From the NCBI RefSeq assembly GCF_025149915.1, contig NZ_CP102278.1, forward strand, positions 124,001-188,000: a stretch of DNA of 64,000 nucleotides. The letters run 5' to 3'. This document shows, one piece after another, positions 1-8,113 of this stretch; the first letter of the stretch is position 1, and the number at the start of each line of letters is the position of its first letter. Made by a program: the position numbers and the translations under genes. The stretch comes from Coprococcus eutactus. GTDB lineage: Bacteria > Bacillota > Clostridia > Lachnospirales > Lachnospiraceae. Under the pieces are notes generated by a model. It did no database searches. It saw nothing but the letters and a program-made list of their open reading frames with translations, and was not told the origin of the DNA.

Positions 1-2
1 TA

Positions 3-1481
3 AATCAGCTAGCTCAAGAGAATCACGACCAGAAGCTGGTTGCCGGTCTCATATATATAGACAATTATGATGAGATATTTGAGTCCCTTGAGGAGGTAAG
101 GCATTCACTCCTTGTGGCACTTGTGGACAGAAAGATCAACAAATACATGGCAAATGTGGATGCCATAGTCAAAAGTCTTGAGAAGGACAAATACATGTTC
201 GTGATGCCTCAGAAGTATCTCGACCAGCTCAAGGAGAACAAATTTGCTCTGTTAGATGAGGTTAAGGCCATAAATATCGGTAACGATCTGCCATTGACAC
301 TCAGTATAAGCCTTGGAACAGATTACAAGAGCTTTATAGAGAATTTTGAGGCCGCAAGATCCGCCATGGAGCTTGCGCTTGGACGAGGCGGAGATCAGGC
401 TGTTGTCAAGTCCGCAGATAGGATAACGTACTTCGGAGGTAAGAGTCAGGGAACAGAGAAGTCGACAAGAGTAAAGGCGAGAGTTAAAACTCTTGCATTT
501 AAGGAATTGCTTGAGACCAAGGAACAGGTTATAATAATGGCTCACAAGAATCCAGACATGGATGCATTTGGCTCGGGAATAGGAATATACAAGATGGTGG
601 CAGCTATGGGCAAGAAGGCCCATATAGTTGTAAATGAGGTGTCATCGGCGATCAGTCCTATATATGGAAGCTTCGCATCGAGCAATGTGTATCCGGAGGA
701 TATGATCATTAACAACGATCAGGCCCTGAGCATTGTTGATGATGACACAGTTGTGGTCGTAACAGATGTTAACAATCCGGCTCTTACAGAGTGTGAGGAG
801 CTGCTGGCATATGCTAAGAGCATAGTCGTATTTGACCACCACAGACAGACGAAGAATGTCATAGCGAATGCAACGCTCTCGTATATTGAGCCTTTTGCCT
901 CATCCGCCTGTGAGATGATAGCTGAGATGCTTCAGTATATGGATGAGAAGATTAAGCTCAGACCTACAGAGGCTGATGCTATGTATGCAGGTATCCTCAT
1001 AGATACGGACAATTTCCTGTCCAAGACGGGAGTCAGAACATTTGAGGCTGCGGCGTTCTTGAAGAGAAGCGGTGCGGATGTCATGCGAGTGAGAAAGATG
1101 TTTAGAACGGATATCGAGTCGTACCGACAGAAGGCAGAGGGCGTGAGTCACGCAGAGATGGTTCTGGATGCGTTTGCCATATCCATAATCACCCCAGAGA
1201 AAGGTCCGGAGTCGCCTCTCGTTCTGACAGCGAAGATCGCAAATGAGATGCTCAACATAGCGGGAGTCAGGGCTTCATTTGTCATAGCTCAGGTTGGGGA
1301 TGATGTCAAGATAAGTGCAAGAGCGATAGATGATGTGAATGTACAGATAATCATGGAGAGAATGGGCGGCGGAGGACATGCCAACATAGCGGCAGCCCAG
1401 TTTGAAAATGCGAAAGCAGAAGATATCAAGGTAAAGCTTGTTGATCTGTTAAATGAGATGTATAAGGAAGGAGATATATAG
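3..1481 (+). CDS. gdpP: GdpP-type c-di-AMP phosphodiesterase (5' end beyond window)
   Basis: The reading frame is open from base 3, so the gene begins outside the window; the GTG at 114 is internal. The first ~130 visible residues look like the degenerate GGDEF domain of GdpP (IYIDNYDEIFESL near the start). The DHH phosphoesterase domain follows, with AHKNPDMDAFGSG near base 540, VVTDVNN near 760 and the family DHH triad (FDHHRQ) near 830. The DHHA1 end shows GGGGHANIAAAQF near 1366. GdpP is a membrane-bound enzyme that linearises the second messenger c-di-AMP; its TM and PAS parts would lie upstream. The gene stops 2 bp before rplI, and gdpP-rplI-dnaB is a familiar Firmicute order, so these three are probably co-transcribed. 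Only the missing N-terminus is uncertain. Confidence 0.95.
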   Translation, partial: NQLAQENHDQKLVAGLIYIDNYDEIFESLEEVRHSLLVALVDRKINKYMANVDAIVKSLEKDKYMFVMPQKYLDQLKENKFALLDEVKAINIGNDLPLTLSISLGTDYKSFIENFEAARSAMELALGRGGDQAVVKSADRITYFGGKSQGTEKSTRVKARVKTLAFKELLETKEQVIIMAHKNPDMDAFGSGIGIYKMVAAMGKKAHIVVNEVSSAISPIYGSFASSNVYPEDMIINNDQALSIVDDDTVVVVTDVNNPALTECEELLAYAKSIVVFDHHRQTKNVIANATLSYIEPFASSACEMIAEMLQYMDEKIKLRPTEADAMYAGILIDTDNFLSKTGVRTFEAAAFLKRSGADVMRVRKMFRTDIESYRQKAEGVSHAEMVLDAFAISIITPEKGPESPLVLTAKIANEMLNIAGVRASFVIAQVGDDVKISARAIDDVNVQIIMERMGGGGHANIAAAQFENAKAEDIKVKLVDLLNEMYKEGDI

Positions 1482-1483
1482 AT

Positions 1484-1930
1484 ATGAAGGTTATATTATT
1501 ACAGGATGTAAAGAGCCTTGGAAAGAAAGGCGCAATGGTAGAGGTAAGTGAGGGATATGCAAGGAATTTTATCATTCCTAAGAAGCTTGGACTTGAGGCA
1601 ACTCCAAAGAATCTGAATGATCTGAAGCTTAAGAAGGCTCATGATGAGAAGGTTGCAGCTGAGAATCTTGCGGACGCAAAGGCTCTTGCGGCAGAACTGG
1701 AGAAGTCGTCAGTAACGGTGAAGATAAAAGTAGGCGAGGGCGGAAGATCATTTGGATCGGTGTCCACAAAGGAGATTTCAGATGCCATAAAGAGCCAGCT
1801 CGGCAAGGATATAGACAAGAAGAAGATTGTTATGAAGGATTCGATAAAGGCGATAGGAAGCTTCACAGTAAAGGTTAAGCTTCATCCAGAGGTTCAGGCT
1901 GAGCTTTCGGTGAAGGTGGAAGAGGCATAG
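1484..1930 (+). CDS. rplI: 50S ribosomal protein L9
   Basis: A full-length 148-residue L9. The start MKVILLQDVKSLGKKG and the following GYARNFIIPKKLG segment are the rRNA-binding N-terminal domain signature of the family; a charged alpha-helical linker (residues ~40-75) leads to the C-terminal domain. The ATG has GGAGATATA just upstream, overlapping the end of gdpP. It sits between gdpP and dnaB, the usual Firmicute neighbourhood. Structural protein of the large subunit near the L1 stalk. Nothing unusual is seen. Confidence 0.98.
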   Translation: MKVILLQDVKSLGKKGAMVEVSEGYARNFIIPKKLGLEATPKNLNDLKLKKAHDEKVAAENLADAKALAAELEKSSVTVKIKVGEGGRSFGSVSTKEISDAIKSQLGKDIDKKKIVMKDSIKAIGSFTVKVKLHPEVQAELSVKVEEA

Positions 1931-1982
1931 AATGATTTCTCCTGCGATATTATTTATGAAGAGATAAAAGGGGGAAATCCGA

Positions 1983-3314
1983 ATGGAAGATTCATATGCC
2001 AAGAAGAAACTGCCATATAATCTGAACGCTGAGAAGTCGGTTATCGGTTCCATGCTCATGGACAGGGATGCCATAGTGGATGCATCGGATATGCTGACAA
2101 AGGAAGACTTTTATTATGGACAGTATGGAATACTGTTTGAGAACATGGTGGAGCTCTTCAAAGAGGGCAAAGCCGTGGATATCGTAACCCTCAAGAATAA
2201 GCTTGAGGAGAACAATGTGCCAGATGAGGTCATAAGTATCAGTGCGATAGCGGATATCATGGATGCGGTGCCTACATCTGTAAATGCCAAGCATTATGCA
2301 GAGATCGTGGCAGATAAGTCGGTCCTCAGAAAGACTATAAAGCTCTGCGAAGAGGTGGAGAAAGACTGCTATCTGGATTCAGAGGGCGTGGATGCTCTTC
2401 TGGAGAGAGCAGAGAGCGGAGTGTTCAACCTTATCAAAGAGAGAAACGGTTCAAATAGTTTTGTACCTATAGATAGAGTAGTTATGAATGTAATCGATCA
2501 GATCGAGGCTGCATCAAGACAGAACACCAGGGTCACCGGTGTTCCGACAGGATTTATAGATCTTGACAATATGCTCACCGGTCTCCACGGCTCAGAGTTC
2601 ATTCTGGTGGCTGCGCGACCTGCAATGGGTAAGACTGCATTTGTACTCAATATCGCACATCATGTGGCTGTCAGAAAGAAGATACCTACAGTTATATTCA
2701 ACCTTGAGATGAGCAAGGAGCAGCTTGTGACACGTATGATAGCAATGGACTCACTGGTTGATTCGCAGAAGATCCAGACCGGACAGCTGGCGGAGGACGA
2801 CTGGGATCAGGTGCTTGCAAGTTCAGAAAATATCGCTGCTGCACCTTTGTTTATAGAGGATACATCGGCACTCACCATCTCGGAGCTTAGATCAAAGTGC
2901 CGTAGACTTAAGAGTAAGAACAATCTGGGGCTCATAATCATCGACTACCTACAGTTGATGAGCACAACAGGAAAGGTTGAGTCGAGACAACAGTTCGTAT
3001 CTGATATGTCGAGATCCCTCAAGATGCTTGCCAGGGAGCTCGATGTGCCGATCATAGCACTTTCACAGCTGAACCGAGATGTTGACAGGAGACCGGATCA
3101 TAAGCCGGTGCTTGCCGATCTGAGAGAGTCTGGTTCTATAGAGCAGGATGCCGATGTTGTTATGTTTATTTACAGAGATGATTACTACAATCCGGATACG
3201 GATAAGAAGGGAATCTCAGAGATCATCATAGCTAAGCAGAGAAAAGGCGCCACGGGATCTGTGGATCTTGTATGGCTGCAGGAATACACAAAGTTTGCAA
3301 ACAAGGAGCACTAA
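1983..3314 (+). CDS. dnaB: Replicative DNA helicase DnaB
   Basis: 443 residues, the usual DnaB length. The N-terminal helical domain (about residues 5-105, LPYNLNAEKSVIGSMLMD) binds primase. The RecA-like motor has Walker A ARPAMGKTAF at about residues 211-220, the Walker B strand LGLIIIDYLQLM near 316-327 and the SQLNRDVDRR segment with the arginine finger region. It forms the hexameric ring that unwinds the replication fork. The start codon follows AAAGGGGG. It is 52 bp after rplI and likely in the same transcript. No intein or insertion is present. Confidence 0.98.
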   Translation: MEDSYAKKKLPYNLNAEKSVIGSMLMDRDAIVDASDMLTKEDFYYGQYGILFENMVELFKEGKAVDIVTLKNKLEENNVPDEVISISAIADIMDAVPTSVNAKHYAEIVADKSVLRKTIKLCEEVEKDCYLDSEGVDALLERAESGVFNLIKERNGSNSFVPIDRVVMNVIDQIEAASRQNTRVTGVPTGFIDLDNMLTGLHGSEFILVAARPAMGKTAFVLNIAHHVAVRKKIPTVIFNLEMSKEQLVTRMIAMDSLVDSQKIQTGQLAEDDWDQVLASSENIAAAPLFIEDTSALTISELRSKCRRLKSKNNLGLIIIDYLQLMSTTGKVESRQQFVSDMSRSLKMLARELDVPIIALSQLNRDVDRRPDHKPVLADLRESGSIEQDADVVMFIYRDDYYNPDTDKKGISEIIIAKQRKGATGSVDLVWLQEYTKFANKEH

Positions 3315-3355
3315 CAACTTAATATAAAATATCAATAGTTTAAAGGAGATCAGAA

Positions 3356-4519
3356 ATGGTAGTAGAGCCAAGAGTAAAAGATTATATTTGTACAACAGCA
3401 CATCCGATAGGCTGCGCTCAGAATGTTAAGAATCAGATCGCATATGTGAAGTCAAAGGGCGTTGTAAAGAACGACAATGCTCCTAAGAAGGTTCTTGTGA
3501 TTGGAGCTTCAACAGGCTATGGACTTGCATCACGTATCGCGGTTGCGTTTGGCTATGGAGCAGACACACTCGGTGTTATGTTTGAGAAGGAGTCGAATGG
3601 ACGCCGTACAGCCACAGCTGGATTCTACAACACACGTGCATTTGAGGAGGAGGCTCACGCAGCCGGACTCTATGCGAAGTCTATAAACGGAGATGCATTT
3701 TCACAGGAGATAAAGGATCAGGTCATCGATACCATCAAGGCAGACCTGGGAAAGGTAGATATGGTAGTTTACAGTCTGGCAGCACCTAGAAGAACAACTG
3801 CAGACGGAACAAAGTATACATCAGTGCTCAAGACTGTTGGACAGGAGTACAGCAACAAGACTCTTGTGCTCAAGGACAACACTGTTACAGAGGCACATAT
3901 ATCAGCAGCAAATGAAGATGAGATAAACGCCACCATCAAGGTTATGGGTGGTGAGGACTGGATCGATTGGATGCAGGCGCTCTCAGATGCAGGGGTTCTG
4001 GCTGATGATGTCATCACAGTTGCTTATTCATACATAGGACCAAAGATCACATTCCCTATATATGCAGAGGGATCGATCGGCCAGGCGAAGAAAGATCTTT
4101 ACAAGTCAGCAGATATCATAAATGAGAAGTTCCCTAATATAAAGGCAAAGATTGCTATAAATAAGGCCCTTGTGACACAGTCTAGTGCAGCTATACCTAT
4201 CGTTCCGCTTTATATCACACTCCTTTATAAGGTCATGAAGGAAAAGGGACTCCATGAGGGATGTATCGAGCAGATGCAGAGACTGTTTATGGACAAGATC
4301 CTGGATGACACTCAGGTTGACGACAACGGATTTATCCGTATGGATGACTGGGAGATGAGGGATGACGTGCAGTCAGTTGTTGCTGAGCACTGGGACACCG
4401 TAAACAACGACAATGTTAAGGATATAGCAGATATCGATGGCTACTGGGAGGATTTTTACAACATGTTCGGATTCAGAATCGATGGTGTGGATTATTCAGC
4501 AGATGTAGATATCATGTAA
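3356..4519 (+). CDS. fabV: Trans-2-enoyl-ACP/CoA reductase (FabV/Ter family)
   Basis: 387 residues, close to the ~400 of FabV/Ter enzymes. It opens with the family signature VEPRVKDYICTTAHPIGC, then a nucleotide-binding GASTGYG loop at about residues 50-56. The FabV active-site pattern Tyr-X8-Lys is visible in YAEGSIGQAK, with Tyr at about 235 and Lys at about 244. Family members reduce the enoyl double bond with NADH, either on ACP for fatty acids or on CoA as in Treponema Ter. FabF, AccDA and FabH are encoded 9-14 kb downstream, which favours lipid synthesis, but a crotonyl-CoA role in butyrate formation cannot be excluded. AAAGGAG precedes the ATG, and a clear terminator follows. Confidence 0.95.
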   Translation: MVVEPRVKDYICTTAHPIGCAQNVKNQIAYVKSKGVVKNDNAPKKVLVIGASTGYGLASRIAVAFGYGADTLGVMFEKESNGRRTATAGFYNTRAFEEEAHAAGLYAKSINGDAFSQEIKDQVIDTIKADLGKVDMVVYSLAAPRRTTADGTKYTSVLKTVGQEYSNKTLVLKDNTVTEAHISAANEDEINATIKVMGGEDWIDWMQALSDAGVLADDVITVAYSYIGPKITFPIYAEGSIGQAKKDLYKSADIINEKFPNIKAKIAINKALVTQSSAAIPIVPLYITLLYKVMKEKGLHEGCIEQMQRLFMDKILDDTQVDDNGFIRMDDWEMRDDVQSVVAEHWDTVNNDNVKDIADIDGYWEDFYNMFGFRIDGVDYSADVDIM

Positions 4520-4540
4520 TATTATATGTATTAAAAAGAA

Positions 4541-4577
4541 TACCCCACAGATTCCTGGAATTTGCGGGGTGTTTTTT
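4541..4577 (+). terminator. Rho-independent terminator after fabV
   Basis: ACCCCACA and TGCGGGGT form an 8-bp stem with one A/C mismatch around a short loop, followed by a run of six T. It lies just before the RBS of the HAD gene. Confidence 0.85.
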
Positions 4578-4590
4578 GTAAGGAGGACAA

Positions 4591-5253
4591 ATGTACAAAT
4601 ATTTATTATTTGACCTTGACGGCACCATCACGAAGTCTGAGGAGGGAATATTCAATTGTATGAAATATGCAATGGACTGGGCGGGTATTCCGTATCCTGC
4701 GCCGGAGGTGTTTAGAAGCTTTATCGGACCATCGCTGTATGATTCATTTGCAAATACACTTCACATGGACGATGCGCAGGCAAAAGAGATGGTTGCCAAA
4801 TACAGGGAGAGATATAATGTGATCGGACTATTTGAGGCTGAGGTGTACGATGGTGTGGCTGAGACTCTAGAGAAGCTTAAAAAGAGTGGCTGTATACTTT
4901 CTGTTGCCACCAGCAAACCGACAGAACCTACACTCAGGATACTTGAAAAGTTTGGCGTGAGGAAATATTTTGATGTAGTAGTTGGAAGTAATCCTGATGG
5001 AACAGGATCAGATAAGAAATTTATTATAACTCAGGTGCTTGAAAGCCTTAAGAAAGATCATGGCCTGACGGAAGAGATGGTGATGTCCGGGCAGGCAGCT
5101 ATGATTGGAGATAGACGCTATGATATAGAGGGCGGAAAAGCCTGCGGGCTCCAGACAATCGGCGTACTCTATGGCTATGGCAGCAGAGAAGAATTTGAAA
5201 TTGCAGGAGCGGATCATATAGTAGAAAAACCACAGGAAATATTGAATCTATAG
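4591..5253 (+). CDS. HAD-superfamily phosphatase, phosphoglycolate phosphatase-like
   Basis: 220 residues with the class-C1 HAD layout. Motif I is LFDLDGTITKS at residues 5-15 with both catalytic aspartates; motif II is SVATSKP around residue 108; the motif III lysine is in GSDKKFI near 142; motif IV is MIGDRRYDIEGG near residue 172. A helical cap domain lies between motifs I and II. Family members dephosphorylate small substrates such as phosphoglycolate or pyrophosphate; substrate cannot be read from sequence. The start follows AAGGAGG directly behind the fabV terminator, so it probably has its own transcription or relies on read-through. It converges on the rhomboid gene across a shared terminator. 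Confidence 0.9.
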   Translation: MYKYLLFDLDGTITKSEEGIFNCMKYAMDWAGIPYPAPEVFRSFIGPSLYDSFANTLHMDDAQAKEMVAKYRERYNVIGLFEAEVYDGVAETLEKLKKSGCILSVATSKPTEPTLRILEKFGVRKYFDVVVGSNPDGTGSDKKFIITQVLESLKKDHGLTEEMVMSGQAAMIGDRRYDIEGGKACGLQTIGVLYGYGSREEFEIAGADHIVEKPQEILNL

Positions 5254-5265
5254 AAGACAGAAAAC

Positions 5266-5330
5266 GAGCCTATATGTATGTGATCGGTAGTGATAAAAAG
5301 TGATCATATACATACAGGCTCAATATTTTT
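5266..5330. terminator. Bidirectional terminator between HAD phosphatase and rhomboid genes
   Basis: Twenty-base arms starting GAGCCT (5266) and ending AGGCTC (5321) pair with only two mismatches, flanked by A-rich DNA on the left and AATATTTTT on the right. It serves two converging genes. Confidence 0.85.
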
Positions 5331-5364
5331 ATATGTATTAGGCGTGACGTGCCCTGTAGTATGG

Positions 5365-5949
5365 TCATTTCCTGACGTTAGATAGGTAGCCAAAGAACGC
5401 GCCAATTATACCGCCTATTATATGGGTAAGGTTGGATACATTGTCCTTGATAAATACCCCATCCACGATTTGTCCACCTATATAGAGGATTGTAACAAGG
5501 ATAAAAGTGAGAGGTATGGAGCCATCCTTTATACATGCAAAGGATGATAGCAGTATATACGCAAATACGACACCACTCGCACCGAGAAGTGCTGTGCCTG
5601 GGAAGAATATAAAATGAACTATTCCCGTCACAAAAGCAGTGGTCACTGTCACGATAAGCAAGTCGGCTGAACCGTATTTTTCTTCGAGAAGCGGACCTAT
5701 CACTAGAAGCAGTGTCATATTGTTGATGAGATGGCTCCAGCTTGCGTGCCCAAACACGTGAGTAAACATTCTCACATATGTGAGTGGGTTAGTGAGCGGT
5801 GAGCGGTAAACCTCAAACAGCAGAAGATTGCTTTTTCCGTTTGTCAGGCAGTTGAGCAGATATGCGGCAAGGCATATGAGTGTGAAACTTAAGACGACCG
5901 GTGAATTAAAGGATATCCGCAATATAGTCTTTTGCTTAGTTTTTGCCAT
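5365..5949 (-). CDS. Rhomboid-family intramembrane serine protease
   Basis: 194 residues from the ATG at 5949, chosen because GGAG lies 10 nt upstream; an ATG at 5985 has no such site. Six hydrophobic segments fit the minimal rhomboid fold. Family features are SHLINNMTLLL in helix 2, the catalytic serine in LLGASGVVFAY (helix 4) and the catalytic histidine in LTHIIGGIIGAFFGY (helix 6). Rhomboids cut membrane proteins inside or near the bilayer; the substrate is unknown. It is the last gene of a minus-strand group with the rlmI-type and transglutaminase-like genes, 68 bp after the latter. Confidence 0.88.
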   Translation of the reverse strand: MAKTKQKTILRISFNSPVVLSFTLICLAAYLLNCLTNGKSNLLLFEVYRSPLTNPLTYVRMFTHVFGHASWSHLINNMTLLLVIGPLLEEKYGSADLLIVTVTTAFVTGIVHFIFFPGTALLGASGVVFAYILLSSFACIKDGSIPLTFILVTILYIGGQIVDGVFIKDNVSNLTHIIGGIIGAFFGYLSNVRK

Positions 5950-6017
5950 AAGTATGGTTCTCCATTTGTTTTTGCATTCAGACAATGGCGCGAAGCGACT
6001 CTGATTCGTCTGTTAAT

Positions 6018-6620
6018 TTATGCGTCGTAATCTGGCATGTCGTTAAAATACATCTTGAGGAAGTTGGTGCTGTTCTCAAGAATCCTCATAGTGGAAGGAA
6101 GCGGTACGGCTATGAGATCATTGAATACATACTCACCTGCAGCGGAGTCTATTTCGTGTCCCATCTGTGTTTCGTTGTGAGTGTAGTCGGCATTAAATCC
6201 ACCGTATTTGTTGCCTCTGGCATCAAGCCTGATCCATTTTTTTAGATCCGGGTGATATACAGCGTTCAGTGCATGCATGGCTAGTTTTCCACCCTTGTGC
6301 TTTATCCTTATATAACAAAAACCGGTGTAGAAATTATTTGCTCTGAGCAGTGCTGCCAAAAGATTTGCTTTTGAATAACTAATTCCGGTTCGTGCTTTCA
6401 GAACATCTGAAGCGCTTATCGTTATAATCGTAAAATTGCTGTCGTAAGTGTGAGAAATTTCATCCCGGACAAAATAATAACATGCCTGTATGATCTCATC
6501 GCTGCTTTTGCAACCTTCCGCAAGTTCTTTTGCCTTGGCAGCGACGATAGGATTGTCATAATCTACATATTTGTCATATTGTAAATATGCTGAATCCTTA
6601 TTTCTCTGAATTAGTTGCAT
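6018..6620 (-). CDS. Transglutaminase-like protein with Ser at the catalytic Cys position
   Basis: 200 residues, no signal peptide or membrane segment, so probably cytosolic. The core resembles bacterial transglutaminase-like cysteine proteases: the His region reads MHALNAVYH and the Asp region WIRLDARGN. The active-site block normally reads like GICYxKAxLLAALLRA, but here it is GISYSKANLLAALLRA, encoded by AGT where TGT would give Cys. The usual nucleophile is therefore missing by one base change. The start follows AAAGGAGAG, which overlaps the end of the rlmI-type gene 4 bp away, indicating translational coupling. The real role is unknown; it may be a pseudoenzyme or a Ser-nucleophile variant. 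Confidence 0.85.
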   Translation of the reverse strand: MQLIQRNKDSAYLQYDKYVDYDNPIVAAKAKELAEGCKSSDEIIQACYYFVRDEISHTYDSNFTIITISASDVLKARTGISYSKANLLAALLRANNFYTGFCYIRIKHKGGKLAMHALNAVYHPDLKKWIRLDARGNKYGGFNADYTHNETQMGHEIDSAAGEYVFNDLIAVPLPSTMRILENSTNFLKMYFNDMPDYDA

Positions 6621-6624
6621 TGTG

Positions 6625-7824
6625 TCATCTCTCCTTTATTACTTGGAATATATAGAACTTCAGATAGTAAGATTCATCTGCAGCCCATAATATTGGGTGG
6701 TCAGGAGCCTGTGTACGAAATTCAACCTGGCGGAGTCTGACATGAGAATTCATGGCAGCCTGCTTGATCGTCTTTGTAAACAGTTCGAAATCCATAAAAT
6801 GTGAACATGAACATGTAGCTAAAAAACCGCCATCCCTGACGAGCTTCATTGCACGTAAATTAATCTCGCGATACCCTTTTACTGCGTTCTTTATTGAATT
6901 TCTTGACTTTGTGAATGCGGGTGGGTCAAGTATTACCACATCAAACTTTTCACCCTTTGATTCCAACTCTGGAAGAAGATCAAATACATCTCTGCATTCA
7001 AATGAAACAGTATCCTCAAGTCCGTTGAGTACTGCATTTTCTCTGGCCTGAGCTATAGCAAGCTCTGAAGCGTCTACTCCCAAAACGCTTGAAGCACCTG
7101 CTATGCCTGCGTTAAGTGCAAATGAACCTGTGTGAGTAAAACAATCAAGTACCTTTGCACCCTTACATAATTTCTGAATAGCAAGACGATTATACTTCTG
7201 ATCCAGAAAGAATCCGGTCTTCTGACCATCCTTCACATCAACAATATATCGAACGCCATTTTCATTTATGTGAACATTGGTGTCAAATTCATCACCAATA
7301 AATCCCTTGTACGTCTCCATCCCCTCGTGTTTTCTGACCTTTGCATCGCTGCGCTCATAAACACCCGATATTATTATACCATCATTTTTGAGTATATTTT
7401 TTAAACTATTTATTAACAAATTTTTAACTTTGTCGATTCCGAGAGCGAGAGACTCTACTACAAGCACATTTTCAAACTTGTCTATGACTATGCCGGGGAG
7501 AAAATCTGCTTCTCCGAATACGATCCTGCAGCTACTGGTGTCCACCGTTTTCTTTCGGTAATCCCAGGCATCCTGAAGACGTTTAGTGAAAAATGCCTCA
7601 TCAATCTCTGTGCTGGCATCCCTGGTGAGCATTCTCACGGTTATCTTGGAATAGGTGTTGATAAATCCCTTACCAAGATGATATCCGTCAAAATCGTTTA
7701 CCATCACAATATCGCCGTTTTCAAAGTTTCCCATTATGGAATCAATTTCGTTGTCAAATATCCAAGCGCCTCCGGATTTGAGAAGCCTGCCCTCACCCTT
7801 TTTCAATGTAACAATCGCACTCAT
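6625..7824 (-). CDS. rlmI: SAM-dependent 23S rRNA methyltransferase, RlmI-type
   Basis: 399 residues. An N-terminal PUA-like RNA-binding domain (residues ~1-75, KSGGAWIFDNEI) precedes a RlmI-type central region and a Rossmann methyltransferase domain: SAM-binding VLDCFTHTGSFALNAG near residue 222 and the catalytic VVILDPPAFTKSR near 297. A C-terminal SCSHFMD provides the conserved cysteine expected of an m5C enzyme. The family methylates C1962 of 23S rRNA or similar cytosines. AGAAGGG precedes the ATG. It heads the minus-strand group with the transglutaminase-like and rhomboid genes. Family assignment is firm; the exact target base is inferred. Confidence 0.88.
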   Translation of the reverse strand: MSAIVTLKKGEGRLLKSGGAWIFDNEIDSIMGNFENGDIVMVNDFDGYHLGKGFINTYSKITVRMLTRDASTEIDEAFFTKRLQDAWDYRKKTVDTSSCRIVFGEADFLPGIVIDKFENVLVVESLALGIDKVKNLLINSLKNILKNDGIIISGVYERSDAKVRKHEGMETYKGFIGDEFDTNVHINENGVRYIVDVKDGQKTGFFLDQKYNRLAIQKLCKGAKVLDCFTHTGSFALNAGIAGASSVLGVDASELAIAQARENAVLNGLEDTVSFECRDVFDLLPELESKGEKFDVVILDPPAFTKSRNSIKNAVKGYREINLRAMKLVRDGGFLATCSCSHFMDFELFTKTIKQAAMNSHVRLRQVEFRTQAPDHPILWAADESYYLKFYIFQVIKER

Positions 7825-8017
7825 CGTCGATAGCCCTTCTTTCTATATATTGGTCATTCTTATTGCAAAGTTATATGTGCTGTCAACATATAAAATATAT
7901 TTTACCATATTTAAATACTAAATCTCAATACAGCACTTTGGACTTTGCGGTTGGAGTGACAGAATAAAAAATGATAGTTAACAGAAATGTAACAAAAAAC
8001 ATGTAAAAAAGTTATAC

Positions 8018-8046
8018 TTGTAAAAAATATGTAACACGTGTATACT
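8018..8046 (+). promoter_or_regulatory. Sigma-A-type promoter of the CAP-domain gene
   Basis: TTGTAA at 8018 and TATACT at 8041 are separated by 17 bp. ACACGT (8034-8039) and ACGTGT (8047-8052) form an inverted repeat around the -10 box, a plausible operator. The rest of the 289-bp gap from 7825 is AT-rich with nothing else recognised. Confidence 0.65.
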
Positions 8047-8113
8047 ACGTGTGGAAAATATTACATATGAAAATACAGGTAAATTATCATATTTTATGAA
8101 GGAGAGCGAAGAA

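Noticed and set aside
5985..6245. Plus-strand ORF opposite the transglutaminase-like gene
   Set aside because: It lies almost wholly antisense to a recognised coding gene and has no RBS.
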